DNA from: Saprospiraceae bacterium
GTDB taxonomy: Bacteria > Bacteroidota > Bacteroidia > Chitinophagales > Saprospiraceae
NCBI GenBank assembly: GCA_029212405.1
Contig: JARGNR010000052.1
Span: forward strand, 3,465 to 45,835
Direction: 5' to 3'
DNA length: 42,371 nt
Positions 15,170 to 24,245 of this stretch are shown here, in pieces (position 1 is the stretch's first letter; the number at the start of each line of letters is the position of its first letter). The notes beneath the pieces are model-generated. The model had not been told where the DNA came from. It ran no database searches and was given only the letters and a program-made list of their open reading frames with translations. A program made the translations under genes and the position numbers.

Positions 15170-16855
15170 GTGAAAGAAATAACTTTTAAATCACTACTGG
15201 CTAAATTATTGGAATTCAAAAGTGGAATATTATATTCTTTCATTTTGTATTTCATATGGACTTTCATTGAAATATCCATTCCTTTTCTGACACAACTCAT
15301 TGTGGACGAAGGTATTTTTTATTCAGATCATCAATTTATCGTAATGATCATTGGTGCTATTGTGATGTTCAATATTGGAGGGATGTTGGCTGACTTTTCC
15401 AAGACTTGGATCATGAGAAATATCGGGGTGAGGATGAATATTCATGTGATAGAAGACTACTACAAGAAGTTGCTCGGAAAGCAAATGTTGGAATTCAACA
15501 AAATCAACGAAGGGAAAGTGATTCAAAATATCAACGATAACATACGAATCGAAAATTTTCTTACTAAGAGCCTCATTTCTTTTATCAATTCATTATTCAG
15601 TCTATCCGTTTTCTGTTTGATTCTCTTTTTCTTTGATGGAACCATTGCATTTATTTTTCTCATCAGTTTAGTTATACTGGTTGTGTGGGATGTCATATTT
15701 TTGGGGACAAGAGAAAGAATAGATGAAGAGCGTTTTCAAATGTCATCTCGCGTTCAAAATGAGGTCATTCAATCGGTCAAGGGTATATTTGACATCAAAG
15801 TAAACGAAATAGAGCAACACCAATTTGACTTGTGGCACCAACTCCATCAATATACTTCAAATGTTCGACTTAAGATTTTGAAGTTGGCTCAATTGTATAA
15901 AGGAGGCAACACGGTCACATCAGAAATAAGAGATGGAGTCATCTTGATTTTGGCTTGTTATGGAATCATTCAAGGCGATATGTCCATAGGTACATTGTTG
16001 GCGATCCAATATATTTTAGGTAGATCACGTCAACCTGTATTGGACCTGCTTCAAGTTATTCAAGACCGGCAAGATGCCACACTTAGTCTCAAGAGATTAA
16101 AGAATATATACAATGAAAAAGGGGTAGTAGAAAGAGTTCCGGGTAGACAAATTGAAGCAGATGTTCATATGGAAAATGCTACATTTTATTATCCTGATTC
16201 AAAAAAGGGAGTGGAAGCGATCACACTTCAAATTCCATTTGGCAGCAATGTGGCATTGATTGGAGAGAGTGGAAATGGAAAGTCCACATTGATCAATTTG
16301 ATCTTGGGCTTGTTCAAACCGGATTCTGGTAAAATAGTTCTTAGAAATGGAGATCAAACCCATTCGGTTGACGTATGTTCTTTTGGGGCACTTTCTCAAG
16401 ATGGACATATTTTTAGTGAAAGTCTTTTGTACAACATTACTTTTTGTATGGAAGAAGATACGGATTACGAAAAGTTTACCGAGGTATTGCGGGTAGCATG
16501 TCTTACTGAAGTTGTGGCAGAGTTACCAGAAAAGCATTCTACATTATTGGGAAAAGATGGAGTAAAATTAAGTAAGGGGCAATTTCAAAGAATCCTTGTG
16601 GCAAGAGCGTTGTATAGAGAAAGTGGAATTCTAATCTTAGATGAACCAACTAGTGCGCTGGACAATAAGACATCTAAGAAAATGGTGGAAAATATTCTCG
16701 AATACTGTAAAAACAAAACACTGATTGTTGCCACGCATAAACTATTTCTAGCTTCTAAAATGGATAAAGTGATTGTCTTGGACAATGGTCATATTGTGAA
16801 GGAGATCGATCAAGAAGATAAAGGTAATGTTGATTTAAATGAATATCTAGTATGA
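15170..16855 (+). CDS. Type I peptide/protein ABC exporter without peptidase domain
   Basis: This 561-residue half-transporter has an exporter-type membrane domain (six hydrophobic segments, about 20-290) and a nucleotide-binding domain with Walker A GESGNGKSTL (about 365), Q-loop FGALSQDGHIFS, signature LSKGQFQRILVARALY (LSKGQ instead of LSGGQ), Walker B ILILDEPTSALD and H-loop ATHK. It resembles bacteriocin/peptide exporters but lacks the N-terminal C39 peptidase, so it would not trim a double-glycine leader. The GTG start at 15170 is chosen because an in-frame stop lies just upstream and no ATG precedes the first membrane helix. The stop overlaps the next ATG (ATGA), implying translational coupling to the adaptor. 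Confidence 0.9.
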   Translation: MKEITFKSLLAKLLEFKSGILYSFILYFIWTFIEISIPFLTQLIVDEGIFYSDHQFIVMIIGAIVMFNIGGMLADFSKTWIMRNIGVRMNIHVIEDYYKKLLGKQMLEFNKINEGKVIQNINDNIRIENFLTKSLISFINSLFSLSVFCLILFFFDGTIAFIFLISLVILVVWDVIFLGTRERIDEERFQMSSRVQNEVIQSVKGIFDIKVNEIEQHQFDLWHQLHQYTSNVRLKILKLAQLYKGGNTVTSEIRDGVILILACYGIIQGDMSIGTLLAIQYILGRSRQPVLDLLQVIQDRQDATLSLKRLKNIYNEKGVVERVPGRQIEADVHMENATFYYPDSKKGVEAITLQIPFGSNVALIGESGNGKSTLINLILGLFKPDSGKIVLRNGDQTHSVDVCSFGALSQDGHIFSESLLYNITFCMEEDTDYEKFTEVLRVACLTEVVAELPEKHSTLLGKDGVKLSKGQFQRILVARALYRESGILILDEPTSALDNKTSKKMVENILEYCKNKTLIVATHKLFLASKMDKVIVLDNGHIVKEIDQEDKGNVDLNEYLV

Positions 16856-18153
16856 AATTATTCAACAACGATTACGAAATAAAAAAGGACGTTTTGCCAC
16901 TGTCCATCATAAAGACAAGCTTGTTTGTCATTTTAATAAATGGCATTATACTCCTATCTTTTGTGTTTTTCGTCCGTTTTAAAAACGTCATAAAAGTGCA
17001 AAGTGAAATGAAGGGGCAAGAGTCTTCTTTGGCTGTTATTTGCACAAAGCCAGGCGTTGTTGTTTTTGACAAATTGGTCAATTCACAATCTATTGAAAAA
17101 AATCAGGTTATCGGACATTACGAACAGAATACAGATATTGATCCGATATTAAAAACGAACACCTATTTAACGGATCTAACATTTGAAGATCTGCTAATAG
17201 ACCCTAAAAAAACTGTGGAAGAATTAAATGCACTTGATGTGCATGTGGAAGAAATCCTTCCTTATATCAGTACTCTCAAAGATGAGATGAGGAGATATTC
17301 TGCATTGTATTTTGGAAAGCGAATCTTATTTGAGGAAAAGGAGAAAATTTATCAAGATGAAACAGGGGTAGAAGTTCTTGAAATGAAGTTGTATGCCCTA
17401 CAGGATTCTCTTAACAACGAACTTAATACATTGCTCTTGGGACTCAATAAAAGAGACAGTGTTTTGTATAACGAAAATAGTATTTCGAAGGAAAACATTG
17501 AACGAAAGAATATTGAATCGTTGAGAGAAAAAGTAATGACGATCAATAACAATCTTGCCCAGTTGGCTTTTCTACATCAGAGCTCAGATAATAAAGTAGA
17601 GTTTTTGACAGCAAGAAATAACTATTATTCGGAATTGGGTGATATCAAAACAAGGATTAAGAATATACTACACGATTTGAAAAGTAGAATACAAATTTGG
17701 GAGAATGACAATACAATATTGGCTCCATATTCTGGAATTGTTATATTTGACGATACAAAGCTGAGAAGAGCAGTGGATATGAATGATACATTGGCGATCA
17801 TATCACCAAAAAATATAAATCAATCTACATATTTTGTCAGCATGGACATTCCCAAAAAATACATAAACTATCTTAAAGAAGGTCAGAAGGTAAAAACAGA
17901 AATAGACGAATACCCTTCTATTGAGAATGGCTATTTAGAAGGTGTAATAAATTTTATTCCAAGAGAGACTTCTGGAGACGTGTATAAATGTAAGGTGCAA
18001 CTTACACATGGACTGCAGACCAATTACGGAAAAAATATAGAGCCAAAAGGTGTTAAGTATACGGGCATTTCGAAAATATCGGTTGAGAATCAAAGCTTAT
18101 TCGAGAAGCTCAAAAAGATTTTAATATGGAAATATTGGGATTTTCAAAAGTAG
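16852..18153 (+). CDS. HlyD-type membrane fusion protein of the export operon
   Basis: This 433-residue periplasmic adaptor has one N-terminal membrane anchor (about 20-42, IIKTSLFVILINGIILLSFV...), a split lipoyl/barrel-sandwich domain (VICTKPGVVVFDKLVNSQSI ... ILAPYSGIVIFDDTKLRRAV), a long helical hairpin between the halves (about 120-285) and a beta-barrel end with GQKVKTEIDEYPSIENGYLEG and ISVENQSLFEKLKKIL. These are features of HlyD-family adaptors paired with peptide exporters in Bacteroidota. It would link the inner-membrane ABC protein to a TolC-like outer-membrane channel, which is not encoded here. The start overlaps the ABC stop by four bases. Confidence 0.88.
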   Translation: MKLFNNDYEIKKDVLPLSIIKTSLFVILINGIILLSFVFFVRFKNVIKVQSEMKGQESSLAVICTKPGVVVFDKLVNSQSIEKNQVIGHYEQNTDIDPILKTNTYLTDLTFEDLLIDPKKTVEELNALDVHVEEILPYISTLKDEMRRYSALYFGKRILFEEKEKIYQDETGVEVLEMKLYALQDSLNNELNTLLLGLNKRDSVLYNENSISKENIERKNIESLREKVMTINNNLAQLAFLHQSSDNKVEFLTARNNYYSELGDIKTRIKNILHDLKSRIQIWENDNTILAPYSGIVIFDDTKLRRAVDMNDTLAIISPKNINQSTYFVSMDIPKKYINYLKEGQKVKTEIDEYPSIENGYLEGVINFIPRETSGDVYKCKVQLTHGLQTNYGKNIEPKGVKYTGISKISVENQSLFEKLKKILIWKYWDFQK

Positions 18154-18842
18154 AAATTTTGGAAATGGAGGATTCTGTCCTTTCAAGTATTTTTTACAAT
18201 GGGCTGGGAATTAAAAAGTTAGAGGAGCAAGCAAAGTTTCAGAAAAGAAATGAGTATGATATTCCACTCATTGAAGATTTCTTACATCTTGATGATAAAA
18301 TCCTTGATTTAGGTTGTGGCTATGGTCGTATCCTAGTGCAACTCTTGTCAAAAGGCTATAATGTATATGGATTAGATATTAGTGCGGCTATGTTGGAAGC
18401 TGCTAGACAACATCTTGCATCAAAAAAGTTATCCACGAAATTGATCGAATCAGATATGGTCAATACAAGTTTTGACGATGGATATTTTAACAAAATTATT
18501 TGTGTTTGGTCTTCATTTAATCACATCCTGTTTGAAGAAAAGCAGGTAGAAGTTTTGAATGAAGTGTATCGATTGTTGGCTCCCGGGGGAGAAGCTCTAT
18601 TTGAAATTTTTGATGGGAGTAAAAGGGTCAATGTTGAATCACTGAAAAAGTCGGGATTCGGAAAAAACCGACGGTTATTAAAAGCCAAAGTCAATGGAGA
18701 CATGACCGTAGTCTACATTCATGATAAACAAACCTTTGAAGCCATATGCGAAAAGTCATTATTCGAGGATTGGAATATGAAGTTTTTTAATATTAATCAA
18801 AAAAGGAAAATCGTTGTCCGAATGAAGAAGGCAAATTTTTGA
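18126..18842 (+). CDS. Class I SAM methyltransferase in the export operon
   Basis: The protein is 238 residues in this form. Motif I KILDLGCGYGRILVQLL (about 57-73), acidic motif II VYGLDISAAMLEAARQHL, motif III LIESDMVNTSFDDGYFN, motif IV KIICVWSSFNHILFEEKQ and post-motif LLAPGGEALFEIF place it in the Methyltransf_25/11 group. The start at 18126 overlaps the adaptor by 28 bases; an alternative ATG at 18168 (MEDSVLSSIFYNG) lies 15 bases after the adaptor stop and is equally plausible. Its place as third gene of a tight operon with an exporter suggests it modifies the exported product, as tailoring methyltransferases do in peptide natural-product loci. That is inference. Confidence 0.88.
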   Translation: MEILGFSKVEILEMEDSVLSSIFYNGLGIKKLEEQAKFQKRNEYDIPLIEDFLHLDDKILDLGCGYGRILVQLLSKGYNVYGLDISAAMLEAARQHLASKKLSTKLIESDMVNTSFDDGYFNKIICVWSSFNHILFEEKQVEVLNEVYRLLAPGGEALFEIFDGSKRVNVESLKKSGFGKNRRLLKAKVNGDMTVVYIHDKQTFEAICEKSLFEDWNMKFFNINQKRKIVVRMKKANF

Positions 18843-18961
18843 TCATATTATTTTATTCATTAAGCTTTACGTCTATATTCCTGCAGTGTCTCTTTGGGAA
18901 GTGTATTCAAAATTTTATAAATGCATTAGACTGCAATCTATAAATACTTATACAAAGACGA

Positions 18962-19621
18962 ATGACATTTGAAGATGTTAAAAATAGATTGAACAAGTTG
19001 GAAGAAGTAAAGGAACTTTCTAAACGTGATAAAGAAGATCTTCTGCTTATTGCTTATCTTGACATTCGACCAAGGACAGTTTTTTTGCTTCAGAAAAAAA
19101 ATGCTCTACATTTTCAAACTTATTTAAGTATTGAAGAACAAATTTCTTTATGTGAACATTGGTTTCGCAATAGGAGATATAGAAAGACTGCAATAATGAT
19201 GATATTTAGAAATTACAATAAGATCGTTGGAGGAATTCATTATCTCAATGAACAAATTCGATTGTTTTCAGGCGACCATTGTTTTAGAAAGGAACAAAAT
19301 TTTACAAGAGTAATTTGCTTTCAATTGATTTATAACTTTGATTATATTAATTCAAGAATTAGGAATAGGATGGTTGAAATGCTGGTCAAAGGTATGAACC
19401 ATACAACAGGAATGGCAGCAAGAAAACTGTTTGGAAGGAAGTTTAATTTGTTACCTGTCAATCTGAGGAATAAAATTCTTGAAGAAATTTTAGAAAATAA
19501 AAGCTTGCCGGATTACTTCATTAGAAGTTTTTTAAATGAAAAATATGAGCAAGTAAATTTATTGAATATTCAGCTTATTAAACAAAGGCTCCTTGAGTTA
19601 GATGAATCAAAAAGAGTTTAG
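18962..19621 (+). CDS. Unrecognised helical 219-aa protein
   Basis: No family recognised and no signal peptide or membrane helix. It is Lys/Arg/Leu-rich and predicted helical: KNRLNKLEEVKELSKRDKED, CEHWFRNRRYRKTAIMMIFR, NFDYINSRIRNRMVEMLVKG, LRNKILEEILENKSLPDYFI, INLLNIQLIKQRLLELDES-like end. Repeating 35-40-residue helical pairs suggest a HEAT/TPR-like scaffold. It starts 120 bp after the methyltransferase, on the same strand, so it may or may not belong to the export operon. Confidence 0.55.
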   Translation: MTFEDVKNRLNKLEEVKELSKRDKEDLLLIAYLDIRPRTVFLLQKKNALHFQTYLSIEEQISLCEHWFRNRRYRKTAIMMIFRNYNKIVGGIHYLNEQIRLFSGDHCFRKEQNFTRVICFQLIYNFDYINSRIRNRMVEMLVKGMNHTTGMAARKLFGRKFNLLPVNLRNKILEEILENKSLPDYFIRSFLNEKYEQVNLLNIQLIKQRLLELDESKRV

Positions 19622-19763
19622 TATAATTGATAGGAGTCAAATGGTGGAAGGGCAAAAAATACTATACAACGTAGGAAAAGGTTTAGGATAAAAACAACCC
19701 TCTATTTATAGTTCTATTTTTGATCTCTATTGCTAATGAAAGGTAAAAGTGCAGTGTAAATCG

Positions 19764-19796
19764 TTGCATAGAATTCAATGATTTAGAATAAATTTG
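19764..19796 (+). promoter_or_regulatory. Possible promoter of the leucine-rich repeat gene
   Basis: TTG at 19764-19766, a 22-bp spacer and TAAATTTG (19789-19796), a full -7 match. The -7 box ends four bases before the ATG at 19801, so the message would be nearly leaderless, as proposed for the MarR gene. Confidence 0.45.
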
Positions 19797-19800
19797 ATTT

Positions 19801-20946
19801 ATGATAAACTTTTTAACAACATTAGTTCTCCGTATTTTAATCATTTTTATTATTTCCTTGCTATCTATTCCAGTCATTGCGCAAGATTCCATCCTTGAAA
19901 TCGAAGATGACAAAGTACGAGAGTACCTAGTCCGAAATCGATCCATTGACGTTAACCAAGATGGACTTATTCAAATGAAGGAAGCATTATTGGTGAAATC
20001 GATACGAATAGAAAGGGCCAATTTAGGAGGGTTAAGCTACTTCTCAGCGTTTAAAAACTTAGAAAGCTTAGATTTTTTTTATTGTTCTTTTAATGAAGAA
20101 ATCAACCTTTCAAATCTAAATAAATTGATAGCGTTAGGGTTTAGTCAATGTACTATTCCGGGTATTGTTTTTAAGAATGAAATTTCAATGAAATATATGG
20201 CTTTCGCTAAATGTTATTTTACTCCAAATAGTACAGCTGATATTACAAACGTAAAAGAGATAACATACAGTAAAGTACATATAGACCATATTCCTACTAA
20301 AAATAAATTGAATTTGAAGAGGTTAGAGTGTTTTGCAACAAACTTAGAAAGTTTAGATGTTAGTAATTGTTCGAACTTAAGATCTCTTATTTGCAATTAC
20401 GGTAACGTACAAGATATAACATTTGCGAATAATAGAAGTCTGAACTATCTGAATTTGGATGCCAATAATTTGAAGACCTTAAATACGGACTCTCTCTATT
20501 CGATCGGTGAATTAAACATAATCAATAACAAACTAGAAATGCTAGATTTGAGTCCAATGACTAAATTGTATCGATTGTTATGCTGGGAAAATCGATTGAC
20601 AGCTCTTGATTTTACATTCAATAAGAGAATTCAGGGCGTCTTTGCAGATGATAATAAAATACAATCCATAAAATTTACTGAGGTTGATTATCTTACTCAA
20701 CTTGATTTGTCAACCAGTAATATAAGAAGTTTGGATTTGAATAAAGCGATTCATCTTAACTCTTTGAAACTTAATTACTGTGAAAACCTGGAAGAAATAA
20801 ATATTGGGAATGCAACAGAATTGGATAACATCTCTTTATGGAAGTGTCCTAACCTTCGAACCATTTATGCGGCTAAACCAAGTAAAAAACTACTTAAAAA
20901 ACGAATCAAGCGAGATAAGGTAAAAAATGTAAAGGTCGTTTATTAG
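19801..20946 (+). CDS. Exported leucine-rich repeat protein with N-terminal EF-hand-like loop
   Basis: This 381-residue protein has a signal peptide (LVLRILIIFIISLLSIPVIAQ), then a short domain with the calcium-loop-like DVNQDGLIQMKEAL (about 50-63), then irregular leucine-rich repeats of about 20-24 residues: LESLDFFYC, LESLDVSNCSNLRSLICN, LNYLNLDANNLKTLN, LEMLDLSPMTKLYRLLCWEN, LTQLDLSTSNIRSLDLNKA, LNSLKLNYCENLEEINIGN. It ends in a basic tail (KKLLKKRIKRDKVKNVKVVY). Bacteroidota LRR proteins with this front domain are surface or periplasmic binding proteins. There is no T9SS domain, so its final location is unclear. Confidence 0.85.
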   Translation: MINFLTTLVLRILIIFIISLLSIPVIAQDSILEIEDDKVREYLVRNRSIDVNQDGLIQMKEALLVKSIRIERANLGGLSYFSAFKNLESLDFFYCSFNEEINLSNLNKLIALGFSQCTIPGIVFKNEISMKYMAFAKCYFTPNSTADITNVKEITYSKVHIDHIPTKNKLNLKRLECFATNLESLDVSNCSNLRSLICNYGNVQDITFANNRSLNYLNLDANNLKTLNTDSLYSIGELNIINNKLEMLDLSPMTKLYRLLCWENRLTALDFTFNKRIQGVFADDNKIQSIKFTEVDYLTQLDLSTSNIRSLDLNKAIHLNSLKLNYCENLEEINIGNATELDNISLWKCPNLRTIYAAKPSKKLLKKRIKRDKVKNVKVVY

Positions 20947-20993
20947 ATGAAACGCATACCAATTGGATATACTATTGGTGCGAAGTAATCACA

Positions 20994-21677
20994 ATGAAAA
21001 ATCGTATGAAGTTTGTAATTTTTGACATTGATGGAACATTGACCGATACAAAAAATGTGGATGATAAATGTTTTATTGAGGCTTTTGAGCAAACATTTGA
21101 TATTAATATTGAGCATATTAATTGGGAATCAATTACACATGTGACCGATTGGGGAATAACAGAAGAGATTATAGAAAGAGAGCTTAAACGAAAACCTTAT
21201 CAAGAGGAATATCAAACCATGATTTCAAACTTTTTGTACTTACTTCAACAAGAAAAGAACAAAGACTTTTCTCAGTTTGGAGCAGTAGAAGGAGCAGTTT
21301 CTTTTTTCAATAGATTAAGAGTTGAAGATGGGATTAAGTTAGGAATTGCTACCGGAGGATGGGCAAAACCAGCGTTATTAAAACTGAGTACTATTGGTTT
21401 GGATAGTAGAGATGTTTGTTTTTCGAATAGTAGTTTTTATAAATCTAGAGAAGAAATTACAAAAGATGTTATTCATCAGTTGTGTGCTAAAACCCAGAAT
21501 AAACCTACAAAGATTACATATTTTGGTGACGGCTTATGGGATTATAATACGTGCCAAAACCTTGGAATTGATTTTATTGGAATTGATGTAAATGGAAATA
21601 GAAAGTTGAAAAATTTAGGAGTGCAATCTGTTTTTAAAGACTTTACATCTATGGACCAATTAATGCAATTGATATAA
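20994..21677 (+). CDS. HAD-superfamily hydrolase
   Basis: Motif I FVIFDIDGTLTD gives nucleophile D11 and acid D13. The cap region lies at about 20-90. Motif II is LGIATGG, the conserved Lys lies in the segment after CFSNSSFYKSREEITKDVI, and motif IV is ITYFGDGLWDYNTCQNLGIDFIGI with the acidic GDGxWD. The 227-residue length fits phosphoglycolate/beta-phosphoglucomutase-like phosphatases. The substrate is not deducible. A second in-frame ATG 12 bases downstream (MKFVIFDIDG) could be the true start. Confidence 0.88.
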   Translation: MKNRMKFVIFDIDGTLTDTKNVDDKCFIEAFEQTFDINIEHINWESITHVTDWGITEEIIERELKRKPYQEEYQTMISNFLYLLQQEKNKDFSQFGAVEGAVSFFNRLRVEDGIKLGIATGGWAKPALLKLSTIGLDSRDVCFSNSSFYKSREEITKDVIHQLCAKTQNKPTKITYFGDGLWDYNTCQNLGIDFIGIDVNGNRKLKNLGVQSVFKDFTSMDQLMQLI

Positions 21678-21729
21678 GGGCAGGAATGTTTTTCTTCGTT
21701 TAATTTGTATCTTGCTGGAAACAACAAAC

Positions 21730-22071
21730 ATGAATATTTTAAAAATAATAGTTGGTATTTGTAGTCTTTTATTTTTTATGGTTGGGGCTGATAAGTTTTT
21801 TAACTTTTTGGAGCCACCTTGTTCCTTAATGAATACAATTTCATCAACTGTTTGGATGGTTTTGGGCGTGTTACAAATTGCGGGAGGAATACTAATCTGG
21901 ATTCCTAAATATAGAAAATACGTAGCAGGCTTTTTCTCAATTTTTATGTTGTTTTTTATTGGAGTTCACATTGGGAAAGGTACGTATGACATTGGAGGAG
22001 CAGTACTAATGGCTGTTTTATTGATAACGATATACCTGAATCCTAAGGTGTTGAGGGGAAAAGAGAAATAG
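21730..22071 (+). CDS. DoxX-like integral membrane protein
   Basis: This 113-residue protein has four hydrophobic helices: LKIIVGICSLLFFMVGADKF, VWMVLGVLQIAGGILIWIPK, YVAGFFSIFMLFFIGVHIGK, IGGAVLMAVLLITIYLNPK. The F/G-x2-K/R-F pattern after helix one (GADKFFNF) and the length match small DoxX/DoxD-like proteins. The ATG at 21730 is preferred over a TTG 18 bases upstream because it directly precedes the first membrane helix. Physiological role unknown. Confidence 0.7.
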   Translation: MNILKIIVGICSLLFFMVGADKFFNFLEPPCSLMNTISSTVWMVLGVLQIAGGILIWIPKYRKYVAGFFSIFMLFFIGVHIGKGTYDIGGAVLMAVLLITIYLNPKVLRGKEK

Positions 22072-22133
22072 AACTAATTCGCAAAGCTAATTTTATCTCG
22101 ATAGCCACAATTTTTATAGATTGTTTTTTACAA

Positions 22134-23147
22134 ATGGAGGTCCACAAATCGATTATGCAACCTTTACAAATTCTAATCTTTATACTTTTTATGGGGAATC
22201 AATCCGATGCTCAGCGTTCTGAAGTTGAATTATTAACTGAAATGAAGAAACGAATGTCCATAGAAGAACTTCTTGGGAAGTACCAAGAGCATAAGGGACT
22301 TTCAAAACTATATTTATTAAATGAAAGAAAAGATTTTGATACAGAATCTATAGGTTTCATATTAGGCTATACCAAGCCGTATTCACCAGCTCCATTCGAT
22401 ATCATTCCATTTGCTAGAACAGGAGGAGATGGCTGTTATTTTGCCTTCCTCACTGATTTTGGAAGATTTGTAACCATTGAGGATTGTCCCATACTTTTCG
22501 TTAGTCCAAGTGATTTTGACAAAAATAAACCCAATCAAAGCAACATCCTTTTTGCGAATAATTTTGATGAATTCTTAGCCATTATGCATACATTGACTTA
22601 TGCAGAGATTATTCGATTTCAAGACTTGACTGTACTTGATTTTGAGACTAAAATTAAAGAAGTGAGGCAAGAACGGAATGAATATGATGCTGAAGAAAGT
22701 AAAGCACTTTTATCCTCTACTTTGCACATCATAGAGGAAGAGTTTGATTTGTCAGAGATCGCAAATTTGAATACTTATTATACTGAGCTGAATAGCTCTA
22801 GAGATGGTCGCCAATGGATAAAATTGAGAGATGGAATTCACTTATTAAAAGCTGAAAGTGAGAATGAAGATCCTGAAATTATGTCTACAAAATTACCTAT
22901 TGAAGCACTCAAAGAATGGCTGAAAAAGACGAGTATGATCTCCAGGCTTGCATTTTATCGAGATTGCCCCTATATCTACAGTTTTTCAGACGATGACTAT
23001 GGTGATATTCTTCAAATTATTGCTAATCAAATGGCAGAAGATAAGATGACTCGCGAGGCCTCGATTATTGAGTTTGAAATCAAACAGAATAAACTTTCTA
23101 AGGCGTACTTTAATTTGCGTCGATCTAAAATGACTCCAAAGAATTAG
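22134..23147 (+). CDS. Exported protein with a SMI1/KNR4 (SUKH)-like segment
   Basis: The 337-residue protein begins with MEVHKSI, then a second Met (codon 8, 22155) directly starting a signal peptide (MQPLQILIFILFMGNQSDAQ); that ATG may be the real start. The region about 80-150 (IIPFARTGGDGCYFAFLTDF, GRFVTIEDCPILFVSPSDFD, NILFANNFDEFLAIMHTL) resembles the SUKH fold seen in immunity and scaffold proteins, with its GGDG-x3-F turn and an end helix. The C-terminal 180 residues are helical and unrecognised. SUKH-type proteins are usually cytoplasmic, so an export signal is odd. Confidence 0.5.
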   Translation: MEVHKSIMQPLQILIFILFMGNQSDAQRSEVELLTEMKKRMSIEELLGKYQEHKGLSKLYLLNERKDFDTESIGFILGYTKPYSPAPFDIIPFARTGGDGCYFAFLTDFGRFVTIEDCPILFVSPSDFDKNKPNQSNILFANNFDEFLAIMHTLTYAEIIRFQDLTVLDFETKIKEVRQERNEYDAEESKALLSSTLHIIEEEFDLSEIANLNTYYTELNSSRDGRQWIKLRDGIHLLKAESENEDPEIMSTKLPIEALKEWLKKTSMISRLAFYRDCPYIYSFSDDDYGDILQIIANQMAEDKMTREASIIEFEIKQNKLSKAYFNLRRSKMTPKN

Positions 23148-23165
23148 TCTTGATGAATTAAAGAT

Positions 23166-23741
23166 ATGGACGATATATTAAAAGAAATTAAACAATGTAA
23201 CGTGTGCTTACCTCATTTAGTTTATGGAGTGAATCCAGTATTAAATGGGAGTAAAAAAAGTAGAATTGCAATTATTGGACAAGCTCCAGGTAGATTGGTT
23301 CATGCATCTGGTGTTCCCTGGAAGGATAAGTCTGGCGATCGATTAAGAAAATGGCTTGGTGTAGAAAATTCATCCTTTTATAACCCAGACCATTTTGCCA
23401 TTATACCAATGGGGTTTTGCTATCCGGGAAAAGGGAAGACAGGAGATTTACCCCCTCGGTCGGAGTGTGCACCATTGTGGCACAAACGATTATTTGATTC
23501 GATGCCTGAGCTGAAATTGATACTATTGATTGGTAGTTATGCACAGCACTATTATCTAGGGAAAGCAAAGAAGAAAACATTAACAGAGACAGTACGCCAT
23601 TTTAAGGAATATTCTCCGAAATACTTTCCACTGCCACATCCTTCTCCCAGGAATAATATTTGGATGAAGAAAAACAGTTGGTTTGAAAAAGAAGTGCTGC
23701 CAGTACTAAAAATTGAAGTTATAAATGGTTTATTAATTTAA
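23166..23741 (+). CDS. Uracil-DNA glycosylase family protein, Fe-S type
   Basis: This 191-residue protein has motif I IIGQAPG (37-42), then VPWKDKSGDRLRKWLG, PMGFCYPGKGKTGDLPP and the C-terminal motif LPHPSPRN (156-163). Four Cys at C11, C14, C85 and C101, spaced C-x2-C ... C-x15-C, match the 4Fe-4S ligands of family 4-type glycosylases. It would remove uracil (or a related base) from DNA in base excision repair. Substrate range varies in this subfamily, so I keep to the family name. It starts 19 bp after the SUKH-like gene and 14 bp before the next, suggesting a common transcript. Confidence 0.92.
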   Translation: MDDILKEIKQCNVCLPHLVYGVNPVLNGSKKSRIAIIGQAPGRLVHASGVPWKDKSGDRLRKWLGVENSSFYNPDHFAIIPMGFCYPGKGKTGDLPPRSECAPLWHKRLFDSMPELKLILLIGSYAQHYYLGKAKKKTLTETVRHFKEYSPKYFPLPHPSPRNNIWMKKNSWFEKEVLPVLKIEVINGLLI

Positions 23742-23754
23742 ATGTGAGATAGAA

Positions 23755-24135
23755 ATGGGGGATGTTTTTATTTTAAAGGGGGAGATTGAAGTATTTGTTA
23801 AAAAGGGAAATAAGAGTGAAGTTCGAATAGGAGCACTTCATTATTTACCTCATGAAAAAGTATACATCAATTCCAATAGAAAAAACGTTGAAGATGCCCG
23901 CTTTGAAAATAGAATAAGTGTGGTGGGGAAGAGCCGATTTGGGAATTTTAAACATAGTAAAATTCATTTTAAGTATTTAAAGTTCATTGTTGTGGAAGAG
24001 GTTTTGAACCCAAATATGAAAACGCAGGAATTTATTGATAAAGTAGGATTATTTAAATTTCAAAAGGGGTCTCCAGAACATAAAATAGCCAATCAAATAC
24101 TCGACTTGTTTAATAAATATAAAGCAGGCTTGTAA
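23755..24135 (+). CDS. Hypothetical 126-aa protein
   Basis: No family recognised. The N-terminal half is strand-rich and basic (MGDVFILKGEIEVFVKKGNK, VRIGALHYLPHEKVYINSNR, FGNFKHSKIHFKYLKFIVVE). The C-terminal 40 residues are probably helical (MKTQEFIDKVGLF, EHKIANQILDLFNKYK). There is no signal peptide. It follows the glycosylase by 13 bp, so co-transcription is likely. Confidence 0.55.
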   Translation: MGDVFILKGEIEVFVKKGNKSEVRIGALHYLPHEKVYINSNRKNVEDARFENRISVVGKSRFGNFKHSKIHFKYLKFIVVEEVLNPNMKTQEFIDKVGLFKFQKGSPEHKIANQILDLFNKYKAGL

Positions 24136-24245
24136 GATGGTGATAAAATAGACAGCGAATAAAGTATATAATTCTAAATGGTTACTAAGAGGTGAAAAGT
24201 AGTAAGGATATTCATATCTTGTAAACGTTACAAAACTGTTTTTTG

